From positions 55,414-119,413 of the forward strand of contig JAGTJM010000085.1 of the NCBI GenBank assembly GCA_020747015.1: DNA of 64,000 bases, in the 5' to 3' direction. The stretch is from Pyrenochaeta sp. MPI-SDFR-AT-0127 (Eukaryota > Ascomycota > Dothideomycetes > Pleosporales > Cucurbitariaceae). The position numbers and the translations under genes were made by a program. Below, one piece after another: positions 55,435 through 64,000 of this stretch (its first letter is position 1; the number at the start of each line of letters is the position of its first letter). Under the pieces are notes generated by a model that was given only the letters and a program-made list of their open reading frames with translations, was not told the DNA's origin and searched no databases.

Positions 55435-56805
55435 CCTCTCGCATGTGGTAATGTTCAGGATGGGATAGCGAAAGAATGGTTGTTGCAATTTTCTTTTCCT
55501 GGGCTCCTCTGTTCATCTTTAGAAAAGTTTTTTATGGATTTTGTGCTAAGGAAATTTCTTTTAGTAACAAGTATCAGTAGATTTAAGACCTATGTAATCA
55601 AGGATGCGATCTAACGGTCTCCTTTCATAGTCAGGCTGCATGTCTATCCGATCTCAATCAAGTACACTCTAGTGAGCAATGCGAGTTTCAGGTTAGCCAA
55701 GTTTCTTCGACCATTGGCAGTTTTTAGTGAAATTCACGTTTTCATCTTTTCGCGTCTGATTACAATTCTGCCGAGAGCTGAATTGTTTGTTCCAGTACGA
55801 CTCTTAGACAAAGTGTCCCTATGCAACAAAGACATGGCTGGCAATTGAAATGCCAAACGCCGAGATCCTGTGCTACAATGTGGCTCAACATGCGCCCACC
55901 AAAGGAATTCATCATCTTCCTTCAGAACCCACAAATCCGTCACCAGAGGTTCTAGGGTTATTCGCCCAATCTCAAGAAATCTCAAATTCGGATGAAGAAC
56001 CACCTACAGACATAATTGAGGGCCTTGGCATCACGTCGCGTGAGCCTTGCTTCGGCGCCCTTGTAGAAGTCACACAATATCTTAGATGACCGCTTGCTAG
56101 AGACAGCATTGTATCGTATTCTCTTGGAAATATTGCTTCCATCAAATGGAGCAGGGTTTTTTAAGGTAAAGAAGCTACGCACGGCGTATACGAAGTGGAT
56201 TGAGAGGTGCGTTCACGCAAAAGAGCACAGCTATAGAAGATGGAGGAAATATATCTGGCAGCATGTCATTATACCTCTTCATGGATATGACTAGCTAGAG
56301 CTCAGCTGTCACTTGCGAGCTCACTTCTGAATCACTTATACAGGTTCGGCCTATGGTATGATACGAACGATACTAATGGTACTCTGAAACTTCCCATATA
56401 CCTTAGAAGGTGAATTTACTGCCCTTCAATGCTGTAATGGGGATTTAAAGCTCTCCTCGGAGCATCAACTTGAATTGCAAGGCTGCTCACCTAGATACAC
56501 GCACCTCCAAAAGGAGACTAGCGCTGGCATGAACTGCGCCTCCTCGGCAAACCTTCCTTGTGAGTCAATCTCCCTTTGAAAAAAAAGCAAACTTAAGGCG
56601 AGGTACCCAACTATTAAAGAAACAAAATACTTCCTTAGCAATATCTTGCGACGACCCTTCGATTCTGTCCCAGAGTTGCGGAATACTGGCGGCCTCTTCT
56701 GACCAAGTTCACAATAGTGCATTCACCAAGCTACCTTCCTCTGTGACTCAACACCGCTACCCCACTGTCAAGGCAACATTCACTTCTGAAAACCACCCAC
56801 GAACG
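55435..56805. other. Intergenic, 1.4 kb, only short ORFs
   Basis: ORFs of 60-90 codons on both strands (for example 55850-56089 + and 55734-56003 -) were examined. The minus frame, starting without an ATG just after a TGTAG, reads like a possible exon fragment (PNLRFLEIG), but no gene can be assembled. Confidence 0.4.
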
Positions 56806-57769
56806 ATGCCTCCCAGGATTCATCTTGTGCGCCATGCGCAAGGCGAACACAATGCAACAGTGCGTATGATTGCATCTCATCTATGGTTTGAACGACCGAC
56901 TGATTCGCCTGCAGCGTGACTACACGATTCGCGATGCTGTCCTTACCCAAAAGGGTAAAGAGCAGTGTCGCGCTTTGCAATCCACATTCGCGCACCACAA
57001 CAGCGTGAATATAGTCTTCGCGTCTCCGTTGCGTCGCACAATTCAAACTGCAGCCTTGAGTTTTGGGCCTGCGCTTTCACGAAATGATGTGCCGTTTGTC
57101 TTACTGCCGGTATTGCAAGAGGTCAGCAACATAGGATGCGATGTTGGAATCGCCAATACTGCGGCAGATGTCAAACCACTACTTACAGAGCTGTTTGAGG
57201 AGGGAGAGCTAGAGTTTGATATCAATAAGATTGATGCTTCGGCAGTGACTGAGGGTTGGAATAGCAAGGTCAGTCTGACGCTCAGGCCATGCGCCAACTT
57301 GGCACAACGGGTTGCTAACGCGTATCCTAGAAAGGATACTGGGCGTACGAGAAGGAAGCCATTTCAAATCGCGCAGCTGATCTCCGAGCTTGGCTGTTTC
57401 AGCGACCAGAGGCGGAGGTACGTTGCCATGGCCCAAGCTGATTGGTGTTCAGTCCATTGACTGAATAGGTTCTCCTTGTCACTCATGGCGCATTTGCTCA
57501 CTTCTTGACCGAGGACTGGAACGTTGACGACCCTATGATGGGCACGGCTTACAGCAACTGTTTGTCCAGTCAGACAGACACCTATGAACTTATGCTAACT
57601 CAGATTAGGTGAACATCGCGAGTTCATCTTCACATCTGGATCGACGGCCAAAGAGGCTCATGTGACAGAAACCAAGGAAAGTAGAGCAAGAAGAAATACA
57701 CAAGAGAAGGAAGAAGATCCTCATGTTGTAGACGAGCTGAAAACTGTGGAAGAGAAAGCCAAGAAGTGA
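56806..57769 (+). CDS. Histidine phosphatase-superfamily (phosphoglycerate-mutase-like) protein
   Basis: Exons 56806-56859, 56915-57268, 57331-57417, 57469-57559 and 57609-57769; introns 55, 62, 51 and 49 bases; 248 residues. The catalytic set is complete: LVRHAQGEHN (R9, H10), ASPLRRTIQTA (R58), LQEVSNIGCDVG with the acid residue, and LVTHGAFAH (H171). The first exon is only 18 codons but carries the phospho-acceptor His, so the five-exon structure is essential. The tail after about residue 195 is charged and helical and ends KKAKK-like. Related fungal proteins are small cytosolic phosphatases of unknown substrate rather than glycolytic mutases. Confidence 0.9.
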
Positions 57770-59109
57770 AGTAGCCAACACGGTGATTGCATTTGAAAAT
57801 CGGAAGGAAACGGGCAGAGATAAGGTAATGAAGGAGCTGACCGCATGGTTTCCCCGCATCTTTTTTAGATTATCAATTGTACACACTTCCCAATTTACGG
57901 AACAAATGAGCCGTACGAACGACAGATTCATTGCCCTCTCCGGAACGCAGATTTGAAGGGTCCACCTGGGGTACATTGGTCGCCCCATTCTTCAATCGTT
58001 CAGATGGTCTCTCCTTTACTAACATTGGTCGTCGGATCCCTCGCCAATGCACTCCACAGTCTCCATTGACGGCCGATTGGTAGCGCCTCGTCACGAGAGA
58101 ATATTGGCCCATTTCATACCAACGCTCGGGCACATAGTACAAGCATACCAAGGTTACCAAGGCAGACATGAGGAAATTTTTATGTCGTACATTACTGCTT
58201 GGGGACTAGACAGCGGTCAGCATCGGAGGCGTGCAGCGTTGTCCTTAGTCAGAGTTTGCTCGGTACCTGTTCGGGGAATTAGACCAAGACCCGCCGAGGA
58301 CCGGGAGGGCGCGGAACCAAAAAGGCTTGACTCCACACCAGCAAACCAGAACCATGACTTCAGCAGCCCTACCCGCAGCACTTCGACGCCTCTTTCGCCA
58401 TGATGCTCGTCATTTTGCCTTGCAAGTTCTTGTTTCGACATGCTCGACAACCCCATACTCGCCGCGCACACAGACACCCTATTCATCTCTGAGCATGGGG
58501 ACGCATGTACGTCATGTCATCTCTGGAGACCCATGAGACGATGTCACCTCAAGCACGTCCCTTTCTCATCACTCAGCGCGCAAAATTTTCGAAGTTTTAC
58601 GTCAACAACTTTGCGCCATGTGGATCTCCCCATCCCAGCGCCACCAGGCACAACGCTGCGAGTCTAATCCCGAGACCCTCTCTAGCACCAGGATCGGTCA
58701 AATTCGGTCACCAGTGCACTGGGTCCTCCGATAAAGCGCGCGGGGAGAGGCGCTTGGAACATTCCATTACCACACCTAGACGTGCGGAGAGATAAGGCCA
58801 GTCATTTAAGATGGAAGGCTGCCCGCTTGATGAACGCTTGATCTTGTATTCGCCGTTGCTATTTGTGCAGTGTGATTCTTGCCACGGTACGCGCCATTGC
58901 CGTTGATACCGCGCCCGCTTCCGTCCCAAGGTTCAAACTTGTGACCTGCACTTTGGCTTCCCTTTCCAGACGAGAACGGATACTAGCTTCCCCGCGAAGA
59001 CCAAAGATCAAAAGCTCATCCTGCCCTCCCCTCGGAACCGTCTTTCGTTTCGACTGTTTCATCCCTACTCGATCGAATTCTCAGAGTATCTTCTCATCAG
59101 TCATTCAAC
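57770..59109. other. Intergenic, promoter of the transporter gene
   Basis: About 1.3 kb. The right part has the C/T-rich leader style usual before highly expressed fungal genes. No other ORF carries a motif. Confidence 0.5.
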
Positions 59110-60552
59110 ATGCAGGAAGTTCCACCCACCTCAGAGCCTGGCAATCCAGCTGGAAGACATTATGCGCAGCCACCAACTTATCGCTTTGACGAGATGTCGT
59201 CAGAAGGCAAGAAAAGCGACCCAGAGCTCATGATGCCAGTCGACAAGACGACGACTGTGCAGGAGGGATCAGAGAAGTTCAAGCGTCTTGGCTGGAAACG
59301 CCTCACTATCTGCCTGATTGTGGAAGCTATTGCCCTCGGCTCCCTCAGTATCCCCAGTGCGTTTGCGAAGTTGGGAATGGTTGCTGGTGTCATCATGTGC
59401 GTCGGTCTCGGCTTCGTCGCGATTTACACGAGCTACGTCGTCGGCCAGGTCAAGCTGAGGCACCCCCAAGTCGGTCACTACTCCGATGCCGTAGAGCTTA
59501 TCTGGGGCCGTTTTGGAAAAGAGTTGACGGGCGTCATGTTTGCGCTTTTCTTGATCTTGCTCGTTGGATCACACGCACTCACTGGTACCATCGCTTTTAT
59601 CAACATTGTCGATAACTACACCACCTGTGCGCTCGTCTGGGGTGTTGTCTCCATGATCATTCTCTTGGTCCTCGCGTTGCCGCCGACATTCGCCGAGTTC
59701 GCTATCCTGGGGTACATCGACTTCGTCAGCATCATCGCAGCTATTCTCGTCACCATTATCGCCACAGGCGTGCAGGCGCACAACGCTCCAGGTGGACTCA
59801 GCGCCGTAAACTGGTCAGCCTGGCCGCCAGCAGGAACCACCTTCTATGAAGCGTTTCTCGCCACTACAAATATCATTTTTGCGTATTCGTTCGCTGTCTG
59901 CCAGTTCTCCTTCATGAGCGAGATGCATACGCCCAAAGACTACGTCAAGTCTATCTGGGCTCTCGGCTTGATTGAGATCTTCATCTACACAATGACCGGC
60001 GCACTCATCTACGCCTTCATTGGCCAAGATGTCAAGTCTCCGGCTCTTCTTTCTGCAGGAGGCAACATTTCCCGTATCGCGTTCGGTATCGCAATGCCTG
60101 TTATCTTCATCTCCGGCAGTATCAATGGAACCGTTGTCGGACGATACATTATGGACCGCGCATTCCCTAACTCGCCCATCCGCTACGTACAAGGTGCGCG
60201 TGGCTGGGCTGTCTGGATCGTGCTCATCTCCGTTGTTACGATCATCGGCTGGATCATTGCAGAGGCCATTCCTTTCTTCAACGCACTCTTGGGCCTTATC
60301 TCTGCCCTTTTCATCTCCGGATTCACCTTCTACTTCCCCGCGTTGTTCTGGTTCCAGCTAGTTAAGGTGGGAAAGTGGAATGATGGATGGAAGAACATTT
60401 CACTCACTATCTTGAACTCGGTAGTATTTTGCATTGGCATTGTCGTACTAGGCGCTGGCACTTATGCCAGTGTAGAGGATATTCGCACGCAGTATACTTC
60501 CGCGAAAGGGGTCAGGAGTCCGTTCACTTGTTCGGCGATATCATACACATAG
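59110..60552 (+). CDS. Amino-acid transporter, Mtr-like (AAAP family)
   Basis: One exon, 480 residues. A 65-residue hydrophilic N-terminus precedes KRLGWKRLTICLIVEAIALG and about eleven membrane helices. LSIPSAFAKLGMVAG is the first conserved helix of Aa_trans proteins, ATTNIIFAYSFAVCQFSFMSEM the central block (Ala-Tyr-Ser and Glu involved in substrate binding), and ALLGLISALFISGFTFYFPALFW the last conserved part. The closest well-known type is Neurospora Mtr, a proton-coupled permease for neutral and aromatic amino acids in the plasma membrane. The last 15 residues (VRSPFTCSAISYT) differ from the usual ending but no intron is required. Confidence 0.92.
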   Translation: MQEVPPTSEPGNPAGRHYAQPPTYRFDEMSSEGKKSDPELMMPVDKTTTVQEGSEKFKRLGWKRLTICLIVEAIALGSLSIPSAFAKLGMVAGVIMCVGLGFVAIYTSYVVGQVKLRHPQVGHYSDAVELIWGRFGKELTGVMFALFLILLVGSHALTGTIAFINIVDNYTTCALVWGVVSMIILLVLALPPTFAEFAILGYIDFVSIIAAILVTIIATGVQAHNAPGGLSAVNWSAWPPAGTTFYEAFLATTNIIFAYSFAVCQFSFMSEMHTPKDYVKSIWALGLIEIFIYTMTGALIYAFIGQDVKSPALLSAGGNISRIAFGIAMPVIFISGSINGTVVGRYIMDRAFPNSPIRYVQGARGWAVWIVLISVVTIIGWIIAEAIPFFNALLGLISALFISGFTFYFPALFWFQLVKVGKWNDGWKNISLTILNSVVFCIGIVVLGAGTYASVEDIRTQYTSAKGVRSPFTCSAISYT

Positions 60553-61495
60553 ATGCATTTGCATTGAAGCATCGGTTAGGCTTATAAGCCCTTGGAGAGG
60601 AATATTAGACGAATGAGTTATGAATGTAGCATTAGCATGAGCACTAGCATTAGCGATAGGCGTAGGATATAGCGGATAACAATAAAGTGAAATCTATTCT
60701 CACACAAAGCTTTTTCCGGATTTGATCTTGAGTTACGCAGGGGTGCAACGTGAGCAATGAGTAAGCAACTTAAGCTGTGGCTGAGCAAGCCTGAGCCAGC
60801 TTGATTGTGCCTAATTACCTCCACCAGCAGCATGAAAAGGGTCTGATTTTAGGCCCCCCTCCAGTTCGTAGGGATATTCGAGGGCTTAGCAACTGACTGG
60901 TCCCATCTTCGGGACACACTTGCAGAATTCCAACTGGCTATATAGGGAGTGCTAGCTAATATGCAACTTCAAGGTTACAGAATTCGGAAAGGTTACTTGA
61001 CTGGACTCAATATTAGAACTTTATCGTGTATTTGAAACCGAACGGGGGCTCTGAAGCCACGAAGGCGGCTGGGATCGTTTTCAAGACAATGATTATAACA
61101 ATGATGATGAAATCGTTACGGGAGGGAATCTCCGAAGAGAGAAGAGCGCCGTGGAGAGAAACGCTCCTTGGAGAAGCTCTTCGCGGAGAGAACCTCTCCG
61201 AGGAAAAAAAGTCTTCGTGGAGAGGGTGCCAGCATTGCGTCTCCCGTCACTGGCTATAACCTAACCTATGGCAGGGAACTTCATCTGCTGGTCTTCTGTT
61301 TCTCCTTTCTACGCCTTTTCTCTACAGATTATCCTATAAAGTATATCTCTATCTCTATTAATTATTAACTATTCTTCTTATATATTGAATTTAGTAGTAT
61401 TTATAGCTAAAACTATAGTCTAAGTAATTCTATCCCCCTTAATTATATATCTCTATTTTAATATAGATATTTTTTAAGGCGATGGGGATTACGAC
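60553..61495. other. Intergenic with repeat cluster and AT-rich tract
   Basis: This holds the transporter 3' flank, two copies of TAGCATTAGC near 60629-60653, a palindromic GA-rich cluster, and from about 61320 to 61485 a tract of very low G+C leading to the next gene. Abrupt composition change suggests a decayed insertion or repeat-induced mutation boundary. Confidence 0.5.
61121..61232. repeat. Cluster of short direct and inverted GGAGAG/TCTCC repeats
   Basis: GGAGAG-type hexamers and their complements recur many times (for example TCTCCGAAGA and TCTTCGCGGAGA as inverted copies, GGAGAGAA twice). The RNA or DNA could fold into several hairpins. The stretch reads as a repetitive Arg/Glu/Leu/Gly peptide in one frame, which begins without an ATG and is not taken as a gene. 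Confidence 0.6.
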
Positions 61496-63540
61496 ATGTT
61501 CCACGAGACCGATACAGATGACAACCAGAGCGACACTGAACAACTTGATATCGCCAATATCGAGGTCGATGAGACAAGATCGGATATTGACCTGTCTGAG
61601 GTCGAGGTGTATGATATTACATCCGAGAATGAATTATATGAGGTCGAAACCGAAAACGAGGTAGATGTAGACGATTTTAGAGTCGAGGCAAAATCACACG
61701 AAACACAGGATATCGACTTAGGTCCAATAGAGAATGAACTAGACCAGGTCGCACCTGAAGATGATTCAGATACAGAAGGCATGGAGATTGGGAGTAAACC
61801 GCAGGAAACGCAGGAAATCGACGTGAGTACCAGAGAGAACGAACTACATGAACCTGACGCCAACACTCGGACTTCATCCAGGCTACACCACATCGACGTG
61901 CAAGCTACAGAAGTTGGACTACGCGGAATCGACATTGATGCCATAAACATTATAGATCAATCCGATGATACGCAGGCGGCGAATGAATTACACGAAATCG
62001 GAGCCATCGACGATTGGCTCAACGGATTGGGAGTTGAAGATGGCAATGCAAGGTTCCCAGCAGCGAGAACTGAAGACAAGCTCAAAGATCCAGGAACCAA
62101 AAGCTGTGATGAAGACAACTTTGACATAGATGAAGGGACCGATGATAGGCACAGCAGTGTCCATAAAGCCAAGGATGTAGACCAAGACGAAGCGGACAGA
62201 ACAAGTGCAGATGAAAGGAAGAGCGTGCAGAACAACGTGGATAGAGATGGAGATCAGAGTCAAGGCAAAATTAATGCAGCTCATGATGAACATAGCGGCA
62301 TAGCGGATTACAGTGCAATGACCAAGGCCAATGGCGAGCTAGACAACTTTGGAGATATTCAGACATTCAATTTACCGGTAACCGAAGATGTAACAACACT
62401 AATTGAAGCCTGTTCATCACAACCATTAGTTCTAACGTTCTTTGGTTGTGAAACCTCTCTTGAGGCGCAAAGAAAGATTGGCCTATTCGCCCTGAATAAT
62501 TTTCTAGAGGAGAATCAAGTACGTCAGCTTCTAAAGCTGATCTCTGGTGGCTATGGATATTTAGTGTTGGGAGTAAGATCTGTGAGCGGCGAAAAACTAT
62601 TCAATTTGATGGCAACCATACACTTTCGGGGTCTAATTATCCCATTTTTCCATCATAAGGGTGGCCGGTCCGACGCCTCCAAGCGCACTTGCTGGAAACT
62701 TAGTGTTTTCACTTTTAAGAACATGGTTCTAAGCACATATAGCCTAGAAAGAAATGTCTGTCAGGCATGGGCTGATGAGATTGGAGCAGCTTTGGAAAAG
62801 ATGTTAGGGAAAGAGTACTCTATTAAGGTCAATGATTATTCGGTGAGATATGGTTGCCTGCTCCATCGTCTATAACTCTAATAGAGCACAAGCTTCCATT
62901 ACATTCAGAAGACAAGAGCTCAGCACTTTCATGCTGTCTCATTTTTAAGAAGTTCTTTGGATCTTCTCCTCAGTACAATGATCTTCGTGGTTATTATCTT
63001 CGAAAGCTGCTGCTTGAATATCAGACTTGGACGTATTGTAGCAGAATGGCGCAGCAGCCGCTGAGTGCTCAACCCTCTTCTCTATTAGCACTTGACGACT
63101 ACGATGATGAAGATGCTACAAGTACCCATACATTCCAGCTTCGATGTGTGGCGGACTGTGTGGATCAGCGATGATTAGCAGCCCTCACCGACACAGATGC
63201 AGGTTGCTCCATTCACATCAAACCTAGAGCACGACTACTTGAGATGATTCTCCAGTGTTCCACAAGTAACCTGACGCTGAACGATACGGCTCGTGTTCCT
63301 GATCGTAAGCAAAGAACAGTCTTAACGGTCTTCGCCGAGCTGAAGCAAACCCAAATGGACATCTGCCTCCCGATGCTTCGAATGAGAATGTTATACATCG
63401 AATTAGAGGTGTTGAAGGGTTTCGATGCGTGCGGCAACGCCCTCTTTCGACCCGCATCTATTATCTTTCAGGCCTGCCTCGCTCAACCAAATGCCCTCGC
63501 CTTCTGCCCGCTCCGGGCCTTGACGCCCAAGCATCTTTGA
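61496..63540 (+). CDS. Highly acidic, internally repeated protein of unknown function
   Basis: The first exon (61496-62842) is certain as an open frame from ATG; its frame alone stops at 62875 (459 residues). I propose two further exons, 62887-63121 and 63179-63540, joined by introns of 44 and 57 bases in frame, giving 647 residues; signals are acceptable but not strong. Residues 1-280 are extremely acidic with a degenerate repeat of the form TQxIDxxxxENELxE (seen at ETQDIDLGPIENELDQ, ETQEIDVSTRENELHE and AANELHEIGAID). The part after about residue 290 is less biased and may be a folded domain (PLVLTFFGCETSLEAQRKIG, LKLISGGYGYLVLGVRS, CWKLSVFTFKNM). No known family is recognised. It sits after an AT-rich tract and before a minisatellite, so codon and base use differ from the genes to the left. 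Confidence 0.6.
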
Positions 63541-63582
63541 TCTTGACGGCCTCCGTTGCTGTCGCTGTCCCGTCCTGCTGCT

Positions 63583-63942
63583 GCTCCTCCTCCTGCTACT
63601 GCTCCTCCTCCTGCTACTGCTCCTCCTCCTGCTACTGCTCCTCCTCCTGCTACTGCTCCTCCTCCTGCTACTGCTCCTCCTCCTGCTACTGCTCCTCCTC
63701 CTGCTACTGCTCCTCCTCCTGCTACTGCTCCTCCTCCTGCTACTGCTCCTCCTCCTGCTACTGCTCCTCCTCCTGCTACTGCTCCTCCTCCTGCTACTGC
63801 TCCTCCTCCTGCTACTGCTCCTCCTCCTGCTACTGCTCCTCCTCCTGCTACTGCTCCTCCTCCTGCTACTGCTCCTCCTCCTGCTACTGCTCCTCCTCCT
63901 GCTACTGCTCCTCCTCCTGCTACTGCTCCTCCTCCTGCTGCT
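63583..63942. repeat. 18-bp minisatellite, 20 copies
   Basis: Unit GCTCCTCCTCCTGCTACT repeated 20 times with only the last unit changed (ACT to GCT at its end), giving 360 bases. In one frame it encodes (Ala-Pro-Pro-Pro-Ala-Thr)n, but this frame has no ATG (a TGA lies just upstream), so the peptide would need an upstream exon. The near-perfect identity indicates recent expansion or active homogenisation. Confidence 0.95.
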
Positions 63943-64000
63943 GCCCTCTCCTCAACAAAGTACCCGCCACTGCTGTAAGGATACCGCGTTTCTATTCCGT
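63943..64000. other. Right edge, unresolved
   Basis: The repeat frame continues past the minisatellite (AALSSTKYPPLL) to a stop at 63978. With a spliced upstream exon this could be the end of a Pro-rich protein; alone it is not supported. Confidence 0.3.

Noticed and set aside
61026..61259. Repetitive Arg/Glu/Leu peptide ORF
   Set aside because: The frame starts with GTG and is produced by the GA-rich repeat cluster; no sign of a real coding region.
63583..63942. CRISPR-like array
   Set aside because: Repeats are directly adjacent without spacers and the organism is a fungus.
63556..63978. A 140-codon Ala/Pro/Thr repeat protein
   Set aside because: The frame has no ATG and a stop just upstream; it is the translation of the minisatellite. 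Only a spliced upstream exon could make it real.

Overview
The window is nuclear DNA from a filamentous ascomycete, most likely a Dothideomycete of the Pleosporales type; this assignment is inferred from gene content and not proven. The signs are eukaryotic genes with many short GT-AG introns (mostly 46-75 bases, several with a CTAAC/CTAAT-like branch site), and families typical of these fungi: a HET-domain protein, Zn2Cys6 regulator, DUF6536 and DUF6594 membrane proteins, a fungal rhodopsin-like protein, a multicopper oxidase, an orphan caspase-like protein and secreted orphans. I place 25 protein-coding genes (one cut by the left edge, one apparently broken), plus two weak small ORFs. I saw no rRNA, tRNA, CRISPR array or intact transposon.

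Layout. 0-15 kb is a compact housekeeping block: a degenerate isochorismatase-fold protein, an SRAP/HMCES-like DNA-repair protein, a mitochondrial Mgr3-like TPR protein, a Gyp5-like TBC Rab-GAP, two tandem LPRELRD-motif proteins and one conserved unknown. 15-31 kb is looser accessory DNA: a secreted-like orphan (17.4 kb) between two 2.2-2.4 kb gene deserts, a rhodopsin-like membrane protein, a secreted alpha/beta hydrolase, a small secreted cysteine-bearing protein interrupted by an in-frame TGA, and a large ankyrin-HET fusion.

31-41 kb may be a small co-regulated group on the + strand: a secreted orphan, an NmrA-like NAD(P)-binding protein, a Zn2Cys6 transcription factor and an intronless 2-oxoglutarate/Fe(II) oxygenase. 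A six-exon DUF6536 membrane protein follows on the - strand. 41-52 kb holds a basic/acidic nuclear protein, a multicopper oxidase, a medium-chain dehydrogenase/reductase whose start is overlapped by an upstream ORF, and a peroxisomal (SKL-ending) FAD amine oxidase. 51.7-55.4 kb pairs a caspase-fold protease with a DUF6594 membrane protein. 56.8-60.6 kb has a histidine phosphatase and a Mtr-type amino-acid transporter. The last 3.4 kb changes character: a palindromic GA-rich cluster, a very AT-rich tract, a gene for a highly acidic, internally repeated protein, and a 20-copy 18-bp minisatellite.

Functional reading. The ankyrin-HET protein, the caspase-fold protein and the DUF6594 protein all belong to families linked to fungal self/non-self recognition or regulated cell death, but they are about 25 kb apart and no direct link is shown. 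The 31-38 kb group resembles a minimal, backbone-less metabolic cluster (reductase, regulator, oxygenase). Exon boundaries were set by hand from splice sites and reading frame.
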